A stretch of DNA of 64,000 nucleotides, taken from Streptomyces sp. DI166. Lineage in GTDB: Bacteria > Actinomycetota > Actinomycetes > Streptomycetales > Streptomycetaceae. The notes beneath the pieces were generated by a model. That model searched no databases and had not been told where the DNA came from. It was given only the letters and a program-made list of their open reading frames with translations. Each line of letters begins with the position of its first letter. Position 1 is the stretch's first letter. The DNA lies in assembly GCF_900091315.1 (NCBI RefSeq), contig NZ_FLSP01000027.1:28084-92083 (forward strand), in the 5' to 3' direction. The translations under genes and the position numbers were made by a program. Below are positions 24,779 to 33,547 of this stretch, piece by piece.

Positions 24779-25516
24779 ATGCGCGGACCCCGCGTCGAGC
24801 GGCACGGCACGCGGCGCCGACGCGCCCTGCTCCGGCGTGCCCTGTGGACCGGCGGTGAACTCCTCGTCACCGTCGGCCTCGTCCTGCTCCTCCTCGTCGT
24901 CCACCAGCTCTGGTGGACCGACCGGGAGGCCAAGGCGGAGGCGCGGAGGGGGGTCGCGGCCCTTGAGCGGGAGTGGGAGCGCCGTCCGGAGACCCCAGCC
25001 CAAACACCCCGGGAACCCCAGGAATCCCCGAAGCCCACCCGTTCCCCACCGAAACAGCCCCGCCGAGCCCCCGCCTACGCCATCCTCTCCATCCCCGCCC
25101 TCCACCTCCGCGTCCCCGTCGCCGAAGGCGTCGACAAGGCCGGCGTACTCGACAAGGGCTACGCCGGCCACTATCCCCACACCCAACAGCCCGGCCGCCC
25201 CGGCAACTTCGCCCTCGCCGGGCACCGCAACACCCACGGCGAGCCCTTCCGGCGGCTCGACCGGCTCAGGGCCGGGGACGAGATCCTGGTGGAGACGGAG
25301 AGCGCGGTGTACACGTACGCCGTCGACCGGACCCTCGCGCAGACCTCCGCGCACGACACCGGTGTCATCGAGGCCGTGCCCCGCAGTCTCGTCCACCCCG
25401 GACGTGGGTACCGCGAGCCCGGGTACTACCTCACCCTCACCACCTGCACGCCCGAGTACACCTCCCGGTACCGCCTGGTGGTGTGGGGGACGTTGCGGGC
25501 CGTGCGACCGCGCTGA
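24779..25516 (+). CDS. Class E sortase
   Basis: A 245-residue protein with AAGGAGG before the ATG. A transmembrane anchor lies at about 25-45 (LLVTVGLVLLLLVVHQL), followed by a Pro-rich linker (70-98) and the sortase domain. Catalytic residues are His149 in LAGHRNTH, Cys223 in LTTCTPEYTS and Arg230 in SRYRLVVWG. The TTCTP...RYRLVV pattern is that of class E sortases, which cleave LAxTG signals in high-GC actinobacteria. A protein with LASTGS and a C-terminal anchor is encoded at 30576-31346. It is divergent from the GH30 gene. Confidence 0.9.
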   Translation: MRGPRVERHGTRRRRALLRRALWTGGELLVTVGLVLLLLVVHQLWWTDREAKAEARRGVAALEREWERRPETPAQTPREPQESPKPTRSPPKQPRRAPAYAILSIPALHLRVPVAEGVDKAGVLDKGYAGHYPHTQQPGRPGNFALAGHRNTHGEPFRRLDRLRAGDEILVETESAVYTYAVDRTLAQTSAHDTGVIEAVPRSLVHPGRGYREPGYYLTLTTCTPEYTSRYRLVVWGTLRAVRPR

Positions 25517-25564
25517 GGTATAACAAAGGGCAGAGCAACTGTTCGGCCAGGAGGGGGGATTGCG

Positions 25565-25882
25565 ATGGCCACGCTGGCCGGGCGCACCGCGCGCCGCACC
25601 GCCCTCGTCCTTCTCGTCCTCCTCCTCGACGTCCTGCTCCTGGACTCGGGCAGCCTCTTCGCCACCGTCGCCCTCGCCGCGACGGCCGCCGCCGGTGCCG
25701 CGCTCCTCGTCTGCTCGGTCATCGCCGCGCGCTGCGCCCCCGCCGTACCGCCCACCCGGGTCCGTACGGCCATCCGCGACCGGGACCGGCGTACCGCCTT
25801 CCTGCCGCAGCGCGACCCCGACGCCAGGGGCCGCACCCGGCCACGGGCCCCCGGACTCGCCCTCCCGGCGACCGCCGCGTAG
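25565..25882 (+). CDS. Small membrane protein (DUF6412-like)
   Basis: A 105-residue protein. The N-terminal half holds two hydrophobic segments (TALVLLVLLLDVLLLDSG and VALAATAAAGAALLVCSVIAA) and the C-terminal half is Arg/Pro-rich (RTAIRDRDRRTAFLPQRDPDARG, split here at DRDRRTAFLPQRDPD). Proteins of this layout precede YidC-like genes in Streptomyces, as here. The function is unknown; a role together with the downstream insertase is possible. Confidence 0.65.
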   Translation: MATLAGRTARRTALVLLVLLLDVLLLDSGSLFATVALAATAAAGAALLVCSVIAARCAPAVPPTRVRTAIRDRDRRTAFLPQRDPDARGRTRPRAPGLALPATAA

Positions 25883-25969
25883 GGGCGCACCCTCAGCTGT
25901 GACCCCGCGCGGGTCGTCATGCCGCCATGTCCTCATCCCGGCACGACGAGACCCCCGGAGGGCTCACCC

Positions 25970-26659
25970 ATGTCAGCTTTCGCCCGCCTTGTCGAGCAGC
26001 TCGCCGAGCTGCTCCAGCCCCTCTTCCACGGTTCCGCGGCCGCCGCCGCGATCGTCCTGTTCACCCTGCTCGTACGGTTGCTGGTGCACCCGCTCTCCCG
26101 CGCCGCCGCCCGCGGCCAGAAGGCCCGCGCCGAGCTCCAGCCGCGGATCGCCGAGCTGCGCCGCAGGCACGGGCGCAACCCCGAGAAGCTCCAGCGGGCC
26201 GTGCTGGAACTGCACGCCGAGCACAAGGTGTCGCCGCTGGCGGGATGCCTGCCGAGCATGCTCCAGCTGCCCGCGTTCTTCCTGCTCTACCACCTCTTCT
26301 CCAGCTCCGAGATCGGCGGCCGGGCCAATGGGCTCCTGGAGCACGAGCTGTTCGGCGCGCCCCTCGGAGGGCGGCTCGCCGGGGCGCTGAGCGACGGCGG
26401 TACCGCCCTGTTCGTCTACGGAGTGCTGTTCGCGCTCGTCGTGGTCGTCGCCCTCTTCACCTGCCGCCGCACCAAGGCGCAGCTCGCCGACAGCATGCCG
26501 CTGGACACCCCGGGCGCCGGGGCGATCAGCGCGGTCATGCCGTACGTCTCCTTCTTCACGCTGATCACCGTCGCCGTCGTCCCGCTCGCCGCCGGGCTGT
26601 ACATGGTGACCAGCTCGACCTGGAGTGCCGTGGAGCGGGCGGTGCTCCACCGGAGCTGA
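25970..26659 (+). CDS. YidC/Oxa1-family membrane protein insertase homologue
   Basis: A 229-residue protein with GGAGGG upstream of the ATG. It has the YidC/Oxa1 core: first helix AIVLFTLLVRLLVHPLSRAA with the conserved Arg in the hydrophilic groove, cytoplasmic helices PRIAELRRRHGRNPEKLQ and LYAEHKVSP-like LHAEHKVSPLAGCLPSML, and two C-terminal helices. It is shorter than the main YidC and lies away from rpmH/rnpA, so it is a paralogue. The downstream gene is unrelated. Confidence 0.85.
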   Translation: MSAFARLVEQLAELLQPLFHGSAAAAAIVLFTLLVRLLVHPLSRAAARGQKARAELQPRIAELRRRHGRNPEKLQRAVLELHAEHKVSPLAGCLPSMLQLPAFFLLYHLFSSSEIGGRANGLLEHELFGAPLGGRLAGALSDGGTALFVYGVLFALVVVVALFTCRRTKAQLADSMPLDTPGAGAISAVMPYVSFFTLITVAVVPLAAGLYMVTSSTWSAVERAVLHRS

Positions 26660-26782
26660 GGCCTACGGTCCAGTACGTGAACCGGGTCTTGCGGAGTGGA
26701 CCTCGGCCTTGGAGGATCGGCCAAGTCCTCCGGCAGCCGCACGCGTCGGCGGGCGCCCCCGCTATCGAGGGAGATGGTGACC

Positions 26783-27634
26783 ATGAAGCTGCTGCGAGTC
26801 GGTACGGCCGGTGCCGAGAGGCCCGCGCTGCTCGACGCCGAAGGCGTGCTTCGGGATCTGTCGGGCGTCGTGCCGGACATCGACGGCGCGCTGCTCGCCG
26901 ACGACGAGGCGCTCGCGCGGATCCGTGCCGCGGCCGGGGAGCTGCCGGTGCTGGACCCGGCCGGACTGCGGATCGGGCCGCCGCTCGGGCGGATCGGCAA
27001 GATCGTGTGCATCGGGCTGAACTACCACGACCACGCCCGCGAGACCGGCGCCGAGCCGCCCGCCGAGCCGGTCGTCTTCTTCAAGGCCCCGGACACGGTC
27101 GTCGGCCCGAACGACACCGTGCTGGTGCCGCGCGGCTCCACCAAGACCGACTGGGAGGTGGAGCTGGCCGTCGTCATCGGCCGGACCGCCCGCTATGTGG
27201 AGTCCGCCGAGGCGGCGCTCGGCCATGTCGCCGGGTACGCCGTCGCGCACGACGTCTCCGAGCGGGAGTTCCAGATCGAGCGGGGCGGGACCTGGGACAA
27301 GGGGAAGAACTGCGAGACGTTCAACCCGCTGGGTCCGTGGCTGGTCACCGCCGACGAGGTGCCCGATCCGCAGAACCTGTCGCTGCGGCTCTGGGTCAAC
27401 GGCGAGCTGAAGCAGAACGGCACGACCGCCGACCAGATCTTCCCGGTCGGCGAAGTCGTGCGCTACGTCAGCCAGTTCATGACCCTCTACCCCGGTGACG
27501 TCATCAACACGGGCACGCCCGCGGGTGTGGCCCTCGGGCAGCCCGAGCCGAAGCCGTTCCTGCGGCCCGGGGACGTCGTGGAGCTGGAGGTCGAGGGGCT
27601 GGGCCGCCAGCGGCAGGAGCTCAAGAGCGCCTGA
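26783..27634 (+). CDS. Fumarylacetoacetate hydrolase family protein
   Basis: A 283-residue protein. FAH-fold signatures are GKIVCIGLNYHDHA, KAPDTVVGPND, the metal-binding acidic set in TDWEVELAVVIG, GKNCETFNPLGPW and INTGTPAGVALG. Enzymes of this family hydrolyse or decarboxylate beta-diketo acids (for example fumarylpyruvate or 2-oxohept-3-enedioate). The ATG at 26783 follows GGGAG; an ATG three codons upstream is possible. No pathway neighbours fix the substrate. Confidence 0.9.
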   Translation: MKLLRVGTAGAERPALLDAEGVLRDLSGVVPDIDGALLADDEALARIRAAAGELPVLDPAGLRIGPPLGRIGKIVCIGLNYHDHARETGAEPPAEPVVFFKAPDTVVGPNDTVLVPRGSTKTDWEVELAVVIGRTARYVESAEAALGHVAGYAVAHDVSEREFQIERGGTWDKGKNCETFNPLGPWLVTADEVPDPQNLSLRLWVNGELKQNGTTADQIFPVGEVVRYVSQFMTLYPGDVINTGTPAGVALGQPEPKPFLRPGDVVELEVEGLGRQRQELKSA

Positions 27635-27653
27635 CCCCTCGACATCCGGGTTC

Positions 27654-28151
27654 CTACTGGGACTTGCTGAGGTACTCCTCCAGCGCCTCCACCACGAAGC
27701 GGTGGTCCTCCAGTTGGGGCAGACCGCTCACCGTCACCGCGCCGATGACGCCGACCCCCTCCACCGTGAGGGGGAAGGAGCCGCCGTGCGCGGCGTAGAC
27801 GTCGGGGTCGAGGCGGGAGGACTCCTCGAACGTCGTGCCCTTGGCCCGGGCCTTCGCGCCGACCAGGTACGACGAGGAGTGGTAGCGCTCCACCACCCGG
27901 CGCTTGCGGGCGATCCACGCGTCGTTGTCCGGAGTGGCACCGGGCAGCGCGGCGTGGAAGAGCTGCTGGCCCGCGCGGTGGATGTCGACGGCCACCGGGG
28001 CCTGGCGCTCCCGGGCCAGTTCCACCAGGAGGGAGCCGAGTCGCCAGGCGTCCTCGGCGGTGAACTCCCGGAAGACCAGGCGGCGTTCCTGCGCCTGGAG
28101 CTCTTCGATGGTCGGGGTGATCTCCGGGGTGAACCCGTTCTTGACCGTCAC
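27654..28151 (-). CDS. UPF0303 / heme-degrading-domain (GlcG-HbpS-like) protein
   Basis: A 165-residue protein with GxVxHxG-type features: VAVDIHRAGQQLFHAALPG, ARKRRVVERYHSSSYLVG and YAAHGGSFPLTVEGVGVIGAVTVSG. This is the UPF0303 (YBR137W-like) branch of the GlcG/HbpS fold. The GTG start overlaps the stop of the oxidoreductase gene (GTGA), so the two are translationally coupled. The role is unknown; partnership with the oxidoreductase in the oxidation of some metabolite is inferred. Confidence 0.8.
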   Translation of the reverse strand: MTVKNGFTPEITPTIEELQAQERRLVFREFTAEDAWRLGSLLVELARERQAPVAVDIHRAGQQLFHAALPGATPDNDAWIARKRRVVERYHSSSYLVGAKARAKGTTFEESSRLDPDVYAAHGGSFPLTVEGVGVIGAVTVSGLPQLEDHRFVVEALEEYLSKSQ

Positions 28152-29215
28152 AGCGTCACCGTCACTCCGTCACGGGCCGAACGGCGCGCCGCCTCCAGCA
28201 CATCGAGGGCGGCGGCCGCCTCCAGAGCGGTCACCGGGTTGGTGCCGCCCTCGGCGATGGCCCTGGCCACGGCCGCATAGTACGCGGGGTAGTCGCCGGG
28301 GAGGGTCGGTTCGGGGCGCCCGCCGCCGGTCAGCGGGGACTCTCCGGCGCCGACCCGGCCCCACAGCTCCTCCGGCTCGGTGCCCCAGCCCTCGCCGGGC
28401 AGCTCGCCGTCGCGCAGGGCCGCCTCCTGGGGGTCGAGGCCGTACTTGACGTAGCCGGCCCTGGAGCCGAGGACCCGGAAGCGGGGGCCGAGCTGGGCGG
28501 TGGTGGCGGAGACGTAGAGGTGGGAGCGGACCCCGTTGGTGTGGGTGATCGCGATGAAGGTGTCGTCGTCGGTCTCGGCGCCCGGACGGCGGACGTCGGA
28601 CTCGGCGTACACGCTGGCGGCGGGGCCGAAGAGGACCAGGGCCTGGTCGACGACATGGCTGCCGAGGTCGTAGAGGAGACCGCCGATCTCCGCCGGGTCG
28701 CCGGACTCGCGCCAGCCGCCCTTGAGCTGGGGCCGCCAGCGCTCGAAGCGGGACTCGAAGCGCTGGACGTCGCCCAGCTCGCCCTCGGCGATCAGCTTGC
28801 GCAGGGTGAGGAAGTCGTTGTCCCAGCGGCGGTTCTGGAAGACCGACAGCAGCACCCCGCGCTCCTCGGCCAGCGCCGCCAGCTCACGGGCCTCGGCGGC
28901 GGTCCCGGCGACCGGCTTGTCCACGACGACCGGGAGGCCCGCCTTCAGGGCGGCGGTGGCCAGCGGGACGTGCGTCTTGTTCGGGGAGGCGATGACGATC
29001 AGGTCGAGCTCGTCGGCGCGCGCGAACAGCTCGTCGGGGCCGGTGGCGATCCGGACGTCCGGGTGCCCGGCGCGGGCCTGCTGCTGCCGCTCCGGGTTGG
29101 CGGTGACCACCGTGTCGAGGACCAGGCCCTCGGTGGCGGTGATCAGCGGGGCGTGGAAGACGGAGCCGGCGAGGCCGTAGCCGATCAGGCCGGTGCGCAG
29201 AGGTGTGCCAGTCAT
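28148..29215 (-). CDS. Gfo/Idh/MocA family oxidoreductase
   Basis: A 355-residue protein. The N-terminal Rossmann motif is GLIGYGLAGSVFHAPLI, then VIASPNKTH and VVDKPVAGTAAEA, where the Lys of DKP is a conserved catalytic element. The C-terminal beta-sheet domain includes GGLLYDLGSHVVDQALVLFG. Such enzymes are NAD(P)-dependent dehydrogenases of sugars or inositols. It is first in a two-gene operon with the UPF0303 protein and divergent from a ROK regulator with a clear operator in between, so it is likely controlled by that regulator and by a sugar-like inducer. Confidence 0.9.
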   Translation of the reverse strand: MTGTPLRTGLIGYGLAGSVFHAPLITATEGLVLDTVVTANPERQQQARAGHPDVRIATGPDELFARADELDLIVIASPNKTHVPLATAALKAGLPVVVDKPVAGTAAEARELAALAEERGVLLSVFQNRRWDNDFLTLRKLIAEGELGDVQRFESRFERWRPQLKGGWRESGDPAEIGGLLYDLGSHVVDQALVLFGPAASVYAESDVRRPGAETDDDTFIAITHTNGVRSHLYVSATTAQLGPRFRVLGSRAGYVKYGLDPQEAALRDGELPGEGWGTEPEELWGRVGAGESPLTGGGRPEPTLPGDYPAYYAAVARAIAEGGTNPVTALEAAAALDVLEAARRSARDGVTVTL

Positions 29216-29223
29216 GGCTCCTA

Positions 29224-29246
29224 CTTTCGCAACGCTGTTGCCAAAG
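29224..29246. promoter_or_regulatory. Operator-like inverted repeat between oxidoreductase and ROK regulator
   Basis: Arms CTTTCGCAAC and GTTGCCAAAG (one mismatch in 10) around GCT lie 8 bp upstream of the oxidoreductase start and 25 bp upstream of the ROK start. Its position over both promoters fits autoregulation and control of the divergent operon by the ROK protein. Confidence 0.7.
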
Positions 29247-29271
29247 TGCAAGCGGTGGGGAGAATGGGGGC

Positions 29272-30393
29272 GTGAGCAGGACAAGGGGAATCAGTGGCAC
29301 GGGGGCGGGCGGCGCGGCGGCCGGGGTGAATCTGCCGGGGCTGCGCAGCCACAACGCCGCGCTGGTGCTGGATCTGCTGCGCACCGCCGGTCCGGACGGG
29401 ATCAGCAGGCTGGAGCTGGCCGAGCGGATCGGACTGACCCCGCAGGCCGTCAGCAAGATCACCGCACGGCTGCGGGCCGAGGGCATGGCGACCGAGGCCG
29501 GGCAACGGGCGTCCACCGGCGGCAAGCCGCGTACCGTCCTGCGCCTGGTCCCGGAGGCCGGGCACGCGGTCGGCGTGCACCTGGACCGGGACGCGCTGCG
29601 GGCGGTGCTGGTGGACCTGACGGGGGCGGTGGTGGCCGAGCGGACGGCGCCGCTCGGGCTCGGCGCGGGCCGTGCGGCGGTCGTGGACGGTGTCACCCGG
29701 GAGGTGACGGCGCTGCTCGGGGAGCGGGCGGTCGGCGCGCTGCTCGGGGTGGGCGTGGGCCTGCCCGGCCCGCTGGACCACGCCCAGGGCGTGCTGCACA
29801 AGGTCACCGGATACCCCGAGTTCGACCGCTTCCCGCTCAGACAGGCCCTGGAGGGCGGGCTCGGGGTGCCCGTGGTGGTCGACAAGGACACCAACGCGGC
29901 CGCCCTCGGGCTCGCGGCCGGCGGTGCGGGGGAGTCCTTCGCCTATCTGCACTTCGGCGCGGGCCTCGGCGGCGGACTGGTGCTCGGGGGCGTGGTGCAC
30001 CGGGGCGCGCGGACCGGGGCCGGGGAGTTCGGGCACCAGGTGATCCAGCTCGACGGACCGGTGTGCGAGTGCGGCAACCGCGGGTGCGTGGAGGCGCTGT
30101 GCCTGGCGGCCGTGGCCCGCGGCGACTTCGAGGAGGCGGCCCGGGTACTCGGCACGGGCGCCCAGAACCTGGTCGCGCTCCTCGACATCGACACGGTCCT
30201 GCTGGGCGGCCGTACGGTCGCGGCCCGCCCGGAGTGCTTCGTACGGGGCGTCGCGGACGTGCTCACGGAACGCGGCCGGAGAGTCGGCGAGGAGCCGGTC
30301 CCGGTACGGGTGGCACCCGGCGCGGGACGGGAGGTCGCGGAGGGGGCGGCGCAGCTGCTGCTGGGGCCGGTGTTCGGGCGGGGGGTCGGCTGA
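29272..30393 (+). CDS. ROK family transcriptional regulator
   Basis: A 373-residue protein. The N-terminal winged helix-turn-helix lies at about 25-80 (SRLELAERIGLTPQAVSKIT). The ROK sugar-kinase-like domain follows, with the zinc signature CECGNRGCVEAL and the sugar-site stretch GAGEFGHQVIQLDG. It probably represses the divergent Gfo/Idh operon and itself through the dyad at 29224-29246, and responds to a sugar or sugar derivative. The GTG at 29272 has GGGGAG upstream. Confidence 0.9.
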   Translation: MSRTRGISGTGAGGAAAGVNLPGLRSHNAALVLDLLRTAGPDGISRLELAERIGLTPQAVSKITARLRAEGMATEAGQRASTGGKPRTVLRLVPEAGHAVGVHLDRDALRAVLVDLTGAVVAERTAPLGLGAGRAAVVDGVTREVTALLGERAVGALLGVGVGLPGPLDHAQGVLHKVTGYPEFDRFPLRQALEGGLGVPVVVDKDTNAAALGLAAGGAGESFAYLHFGAGLGGGLVLGGVVHRGARTGAGEFGHQVIQLDGPVCECGNRGCVEALCLAAVARGDFEEAARVLGTGAQNLVALLDIDTVLLGGRTVAARPECFVRGVADVLTERGRRVGEEPVPVRVAPGAGREVAEGAAQLLLGPVFGRGVG

Positions 30394-30575
30394 GGGTGAG
30401 GGGTGTTCGTTCGGGCGGGGGGTCGGCTGAGGCCGACCAGGCCGGGGGATCGGCTGAGGGGCCGACCCGCCGGGGGATCGCCTGAAGGGGAGGGGCGTCC
30501 GATCGGGCGGTTACGGAGGCGCGCCCGGTGTGGCGTACCCGAGCCCGGCCAGTCGTACGACATGGTCATGTGTCC

Positions 30576-31346
30576 ATGCGACTGTTCACTCCCGCCTCCC
30601 TCGCCCGCTGCCGTTTACTGTCCCTGCCCGTCGCCCTCGCCGGTGCCGCGGGCCTGCTCCTGACGCCCGGAGCCGCCCACGCCGCCGACGCGGAGGACGC
30701 CTGTGCCGCGTCCGACGGGCGGGCCTTCCCGCTGAGCACCCGCATCCGGGGCGGGCCCAGGTCCTACGAGGCCGGGGGAGGGTACGGCACCTGGCAGTTG
30801 GAGCTGACCAACCGGACCGGCCGCACCTGCCGCAACGTCCACCCCGTCGTCGTGCTCGTCGACGAACGCCGGGCCCTCACACCCGCCCAGCCCCGGCTGG
30901 AGTTCTACGCCGGTGACGAGGTCCACCCCGTCCGCTTCGAACTCACCGACGAGCACGAACTCGTCGGCGCCTTCGACGACTTCCCCGGGTTCACCGTCGG
31001 CCCCCGCGACACCGTCACCGTGAAGGTGCGGCTCGCCGTCACCTCCGACGCCCGGCCCAACCGCGTCACCGTGAACGCCGCGATCGTCCAGCGCCACGAC
31101 GACGACGGCGAGTGGATCGGGCAGTCCAACGACTACCGCTTCGGCATCGACACCGACCCGGAGACCCCGCTCGACCCGGAGGACACGGCGAGCCCGGCGG
31201 CCTCCACCGGGGCCACCCCGCCCCCGCGCTCCTTCGCCAACGAGCTTGCCAGCACCGGAAGTCCCACCGCGGCCGTCGCCGCCACCCTGGCCGCCGCGCT
31301 GCTGGCCGGCGGCGGCCTGCTGCTGCTCCTGCGTAAACGCCGCTGA
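30576..31346 (+). CDS. Surface protein with LAxTG sorting signal
   Basis: A 256-residue protein. The signal peptide LLSLPVALAGAAGLLLTPGA ends in AHA. The ectodomain (about 40-200) is acidic and beta-rich. The C-terminus has LASTGS, a hydrophobic segment (AVAATLAAALLAGGGLLLLL) and the tail RKRR, the classic sorting-signal order for class E sortases. It is therefore likely a substrate of the sortase at 24779-25516. There is no recognisable ectodomain family and no clear ribosome binding site; ATG 30576 starts the signal peptide. Confidence 0.82.
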   Translation: MRLFTPASLARCRLLSLPVALAGAAGLLLTPGAAHAADAEDACAASDGRAFPLSTRIRGGPRSYEAGGGYGTWQLELTNRTGRTCRNVHPVVVLVDERRALTPAQPRLEFYAGDEVHPVRFELTDEHELVGAFDDFPGFTVGPRDTVTVKVRLAVTSDARPNRVTVNAAIVQRHDDDGEWIGQSNDYRFGIDTDPETPLDPEDTASPAASTGATPPPRSFANELASTGSPTAAVAATLAAALLAGGGLLLLLRKRR

Positions 31347-31477
31347 CCGCCGTGCGGCCTGCGAACTGTGTGATCGACGGGGTCAGGACGGCGACTTCCT
31401 GACTAGGCTGAGGGCGTCGGTACGCCGTGGTTCCGGCGCCTCTCGCCCATCCCGTACGTATGCCAGGAGTCCCGCAC

Positions 31478-32257
31478 ATGGCAGACCGCAAGCCGATCGA
31501 GTCATGGCTCACCGACATGGACGGTGTGCTGATCCACGAGGGCGTACCGATCCCCGGCGCCGACGCCTTCATCAAGAAGCTCCGCGAGTCCGGCAAGCCG
31601 TTCCTGGTGCTGACCAACAACTCCATCTACACCCCGCGCGATCTGCACGCCCGGCTCAACCGCATGGGCCTGGAAGTCCCGATCGAGAACATCTGGACCT
31701 CCGCGCTGGCCACCGCCAAGTTCCTGGCCGACCAGCGGCCCGGCGGTTCCGCGTACGTCATCGGCGAGGCCGGTCTGACCACGGCGCTGCACGACATCGG
31801 CTACGTCCTCACCGACCACGAGCCGGACTACGTGGTGCTCGGCGAGACCCGCACCTACTCCTTCGAGGCCATGACCAAGGCGGTCCGGCTCATCAACGGC
31901 GGCGCCCGCTTCATCGCCACCAACCCCGACGAGACCGGACCGTCCACCGAGGGCCCCCTCCCCGCCACCGGTGCCGTGGCCGCGCTGATCACCAAGGCGA
32001 CCGGCAAGCAGCCCTACTTCGCGGGCAAGCCGAACCCCCTGATGATGCGCACCGGCCTGAACGCCATCGGCGCCCACTCCGAGACCAGCGCGATGATCGG
32101 CGACCGCATGGACACCGACGTGCTGGCCGGCATCGAGGCCGGGATGCAGACCTTCCTGGTGCTCACCGGGCTGACCCGGCCGGAGCAGGTGGAGAACTTC
32201 CCGTACCGGCCCTCCCAGGTCGTCGACTCCATCGCGGACCTCGTCGAGCGGATCTGA
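31478..32257 (+). CDS. HAD-IIA family hydrolase (NagD-like)
   Basis: A 259-residue protein with AGGAG 9 nt before the ATG. HAD motif I is WLTDMDGVLIHEG (nucleophile and acid/base Asp), motif II LVLTNNS, motif III Lys in AGKPNPLMM and motif IV GDRMDTDVLAG. The C2B cap sits between motifs II and III. NagD-type enzymes dephosphorylate nucleoside monophosphates or small phosphoesters. It is a single gene followed by a strong hairpin. Confidence 0.92.
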   Translation: MADRKPIESWLTDMDGVLIHEGVPIPGADAFIKKLRESGKPFLVLTNNSIYTPRDLHARLNRMGLEVPIENIWTSALATAKFLADQRPGGSAYVIGEAGLTTALHDIGYVLTDHEPDYVVLGETRTYSFEAMTKAVRLINGGARFIATNPDETGPSTEGPLPATGAVAALITKATGKQPYFAGKPNPLMMRTGLNAIGAHSETSAMIGDRMDTDVLAGIEAGMQTFLVLTGLTRPEQVENFPYRPSQVVDSIADLVERI

Positions 32258-32295
32258 AACCTCCCTCCCGCGGAAAACAACCCGGACGGAGCAGT

Positions 32296-32322
32296 CGGGC
32301 CCCGCTGCGGATGCGGGGCCCG
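32296..32322 (+). terminator. Hairpin terminator after the HAD gene
   Basis: Perfect 10-bp arms CGGGCCCCGC and GCGGGGCCCG around 7 nt lie 39 bp after the stop codon and before the ribosome binding site of the next gene. Confidence 0.75.
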
Positions 32323-32360
32323 TGGCCCGGGAGGACGCTCCAGGTAACTGGAGGTTCACG

Positions 32361-32900
32361 ATGGGCTCAATAAAAGTCACTCTCTGTGCAGGTGCTGCGG
32401 TAGTCGCCGCGGCGCTCACCCCGGTGGCGTACGCGGCGGACGGGGGAGGGGGCATCTCCGTGAACCCCGCCTCGCCCGCCCCGGGCTCCGATGTGGCACT
32501 GCGCCTGACGGGCTGCTCCGAGAAGACCGCGAGCGCGGTGTCGGAGGTGTTCGTCTCGGACATCAAGCTCACCGCCACCGACGAGGACGGCACGCTGGTC
32601 GGCGAGAGCCGCATCCAGTCCTCCGTCGAGGTCGGCTCCTACGACGTCAAGGTCACCTGCGGCAACACCGAGTACAAGGTCACGCTGCCGGTCGACAACG
32701 AACCCGACGCCCCGGCCTCCCCGGTCGCCCCGGTGAAGGCGGGCGGCGGTGGCTCCGCGGCGCACTTCGCCGGTGAGGAGACACCGTCCGCCGCGACCGG
32801 CCCCGGCGCGCCACACGCTGTGGTCGGCCTGGTTCTCGCCGGTGTCGCGGCGACGGCCGTGGCGCTCAGGAGCGCCCGCCGGAGCCGCGGGACGGAGTGA
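32361..32900 (+). CDS. Exported protein with C-terminal membrane anchor, paired with class F sortase
   Basis: A 179-residue protein with TGGAGG before the ATG. The signal peptide KVTLCAGAAVVAAALTPVA ends in YAA. The ectodomain has an Ig-like repeat (ISVNPASPAPGSDVALRLTGC, split at PAPGSDVALRLTGC; two Cys about 75 residues apart). The C-terminus is ETPSAATGPG, then a hydrophobic segment and RSARRSRG. The sorting pentapeptide is not a canonical LPxTG; SAATG is the nearest. Its stop overlaps the sortase GTG by 4 bp, which makes it the probable dedicated substrate. Confidence 0.78.
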   Translation: MGSIKVTLCAGAAVVAAALTPVAYAADGGGGISVNPASPAPGSDVALRLTGCSEKTASAVSEVFVSDIKLTATDEDGTLVGESRIQSSVEVGSYDVKVTCGNTEYKVTLPVDNEPDAPASPVAPVKAGGGGSAAHFAGEETPSAATGPGAPHAVVGLVLAGVAATAVALRSARRSRGTE

Positions 32901-33547
32901 CCGCGGTGTCCGGCCGGGTCCTGACCTGCACGGCCTGGGCGGTGCTGCTGCTCGCCCTGTGGCTGTGGGGGCGGGAGGTCACCGACGTACGGCCCGGGAT
33001 GTCGACGCCCACCACCGGCGACATGGCGGCGGTGGGCCGCCCGCCCGACGTCGACCTGCCGCCCGCCGCCAGCCCGCTCGGCGAGGCCGGTCCGCAGCGC
33101 GTCGACATCCCCGCGCTCGGCGTCCAGGCGCCCGTGGTCGCCCGCGGCCTCGATCCGCAGGGCGCGGTCGACCCGCCACCCTTCGACCAGCCCGGCCTGG
33201 TCGGCTGGTACGCGGGAGGCGCGGCGCCCGGCGCGAAGGGGGCGGCGGTGCTGGTCGGGCACGTCGACACCGAGACCCGGCCGGCCGTCTTCTACAAGAT
33301 CAGCGCGATGAAGCCCGGGGAGACGGTCCGGGTGCTCCGGGACGACGGGCGGGTCGCGGAGTTCACCGTCGACGACGTCCGCGTCGTCACCCGCGAACGC
33401 TTCGACGCCCGCCAGGCGTACGGCGCCCGCGAGCCGGGCCGCGCCGAACTGCGGCTCATCACCTGCGGCGGCGCCTTCGACCGGATCACCCGCAGCTACA
33501 CCGCGAACGTGGTGGTCTCGGCGTACCTCACCGGCACCGGCCTGTGA
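32897..33547 (+). CDS. Class F sortase
   Basis: A 216-residue protein with an N-terminal anchor (AWAVLLLALWLWG). The sortase core starts at RVDIPALGVQAPVVARG. Catalytic residues are His122 in VLVGHVDT, Cys190 in RLITCGGAFD and Arg199 in ITRSYTANVVV. The short linker and the TCGG...R-x-Y-x-x-N-V-V-V ending fit class F. It is translationally coupled to the exported protein upstream. Confidence 0.88.
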   Translation: MTAVSGRVLTCTAWAVLLLALWLWGREVTDVRPGMSTPTTGDMAAVGRPPDVDLPPAASPLGEAGPQRVDIPALGVQAPVVARGLDPQGAVDPPPFDQPGLVGWYAGGAAPGAKGAAVLVGHVDTETRPAVFYKISAMKPGETVRVLRDDGRVAEFTVDDVRVVTRERFDARQAYGAREPGRAELRLITCGGAFDRITRSYTANVVVSAYLTGTGL

